64,000 nt of DNA from Ophiosphaerella korrae (Eukaryota > Ascomycota > Dothideomycetes > Pleosporales > Phaeosphaeriaceae), in the NCBI GenBank assembly GCA_028456385.1, contig JALNQF010000111.1, positions 62,001 to 126,000 on the forward strand, read 5' to 3'. Of the stretch, positions 63,234 to 64,000 are shown in pieces (position 1 is the stretch's first letter; every line of letters begins with the position of its first letter). The notes below the pieces were generated by a model that did not search any database, was not told the origin of the DNA, and worked only from the letters and a program-made list of their open reading frames with translations. The translations under genes and the position numbers were made by a program.

Positions 63234-64000
63234 ATTGGCAGAGTTATGAGGTGTTGAAGTTGGAGGTTGATTTGGGTGGGGTGGGCGAGCCGCGCACGGG
63301 CACGTTATTGCCGGCCCGGTCCGGTCGGGCAATACGCTCATGCACAAGCCCGACAAGGTATACGGAGATGCACAGATGTTGATTGCGGCGCAGACGTTAA
63401 ATTGCGGCACAGCATCTTCGCCAACCTCGAGCGTGACGGATGCGAGGGTGAATCCCGATCATCCTTGTACGAACTGTTGTCAGCGTTGCCTGCCCTCAAC
63501 CTTTGTGATTCTGCTGACACATCACCACAGGCGCTTGGCGGGGCATGACAGAGCTCTTTGCTACATCATGCTCAGTACGCTTTTTATTATTGTGTTTTAT
63601 TTGGTGTTTGTTATTATGATGGTGCCATTACGAAGGGAGGACATGGATTGCATCATCAAGGAACTATCTGAGGCAGGTACCGAGGCTAAGTCTGAGCCTG
63701 AGCCTGCTGTTGAAGTTCTAGCATCAAGCAAACGAATTGTCGGGCAGTTGTAAGAAGCTTTAGCTGATTGCATCATTTTGCCTTTATAGGCAGATGCTTT
63801 CAACGTATCGGCTAGCGATTATTTTGCTCAACAATTAACTACAACAAAACCATCGTGCATTATACGCCTAGGAACCGTCAAGTAGCTAAGTAAAGCTGTC
63901 GCCATTCTTCACGAAGAGTTTCTGGCTCGACGGAGGGGTACACATGGCAAGGACGGTAATCTAGGCTCCATTGCTATTAGAAGTGGTGGGCATTCTTATG
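63234..64000. other. Unassigned end of the window
   Basis: A plus-strand frame at about 63390-63548 (HSIFANLERDGCEGESRSSL, then YELLSALPALNLCDSADTSP) looks protein-like but has no start or continuation that I can support. A 63340-63753 frame in another phase contains a hydrophobic stretch (LFIIVFYLVFVIMMV). Either could be part of a gene running off the right edge. No call is made. Confidence 0.3.

Noticed and set aside
1..64000. CRISPR arrays, operons, ribosome binding sites and bacterial replication origins
   Set aside because: The DNA is fungal nuclear sequence with introns; no regularly spaced short repeats were seen.

Overview
The window is genomic DNA of a filamentous ascomycete. Genes are split by short (about 45-130 bp) GT-AG introns. 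The families are typical of Pezizomycotina: HET-domain proteins, LaeA-type methyltransferase, P450, S10 carboxypeptidase and Gfd2/YDR514C-like proteins. AT-rich transposon relics carry C-to-T (RIP-type) stop codons. The family mix suggests Dothideomycetes, perhaps Pleosporales; that placement is inference, since no marker gene was searched.

Layout. 1-401 is the 3' end of an alanine aminotransferase gene. 402-7018 is gene-poor: one small four-exon orphan gene (3293-4166), a pogo-like element with a solo LTR nested in it (4843-5884), a truncated patatin pseudogene (about 5905-6240) and a dispersed repeat found twice in opposite orientation. 7019-22759 holds a methyltransferase, a 1173-residue orphan protein, a degenerate Gfd2-like protein, a multipass membrane protein, a serine carboxypeptidase and a secreted-type amidohydrolase. 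23134-24480 is a P450 pseudogene. 24900-25661 is AT-rich and contains a MITE. 26184-36974 holds a short-chain dehydrogenase, a Gfd2-like protein with intact DEDDh residues, a cysteine-containing secreted or membrane protein, a HET-domain protein and a probable DUF7730-type protein. 38019-40625 is a hypothetical gene split by a RIP-degraded Fot1/pogo-type transposon with perfect 55-bp inverted repeats and a TA duplication. 42630-56799 holds a ThrE/Prm10-type transporter, an FAD monooxygenase, a truncated HET fragment, two neighbouring single-pass membrane proteins and a HET pseudogene with two nonsense codons. 56994-61594 looks like ordinary core genome: a WW/FF-domain splicing-type protein, proteasome subunit alpha-3 and a Ser/Pro-rich protein. 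61861-63233 is a graveyard of a truncated 5S rRNA copy, an LTR and two nested Fot1-type transposases.

Nothing points to one biosynthetic pathway or operon-like system. The most distinctive features are the HET-type loci in different states of decay within 23 kb, the layered mobile elements whose insertion order can be read from target-site duplications, the active-looking and degenerate Gfd2-like pair, and the very large orphan protein whose two ends carry a similar motif.
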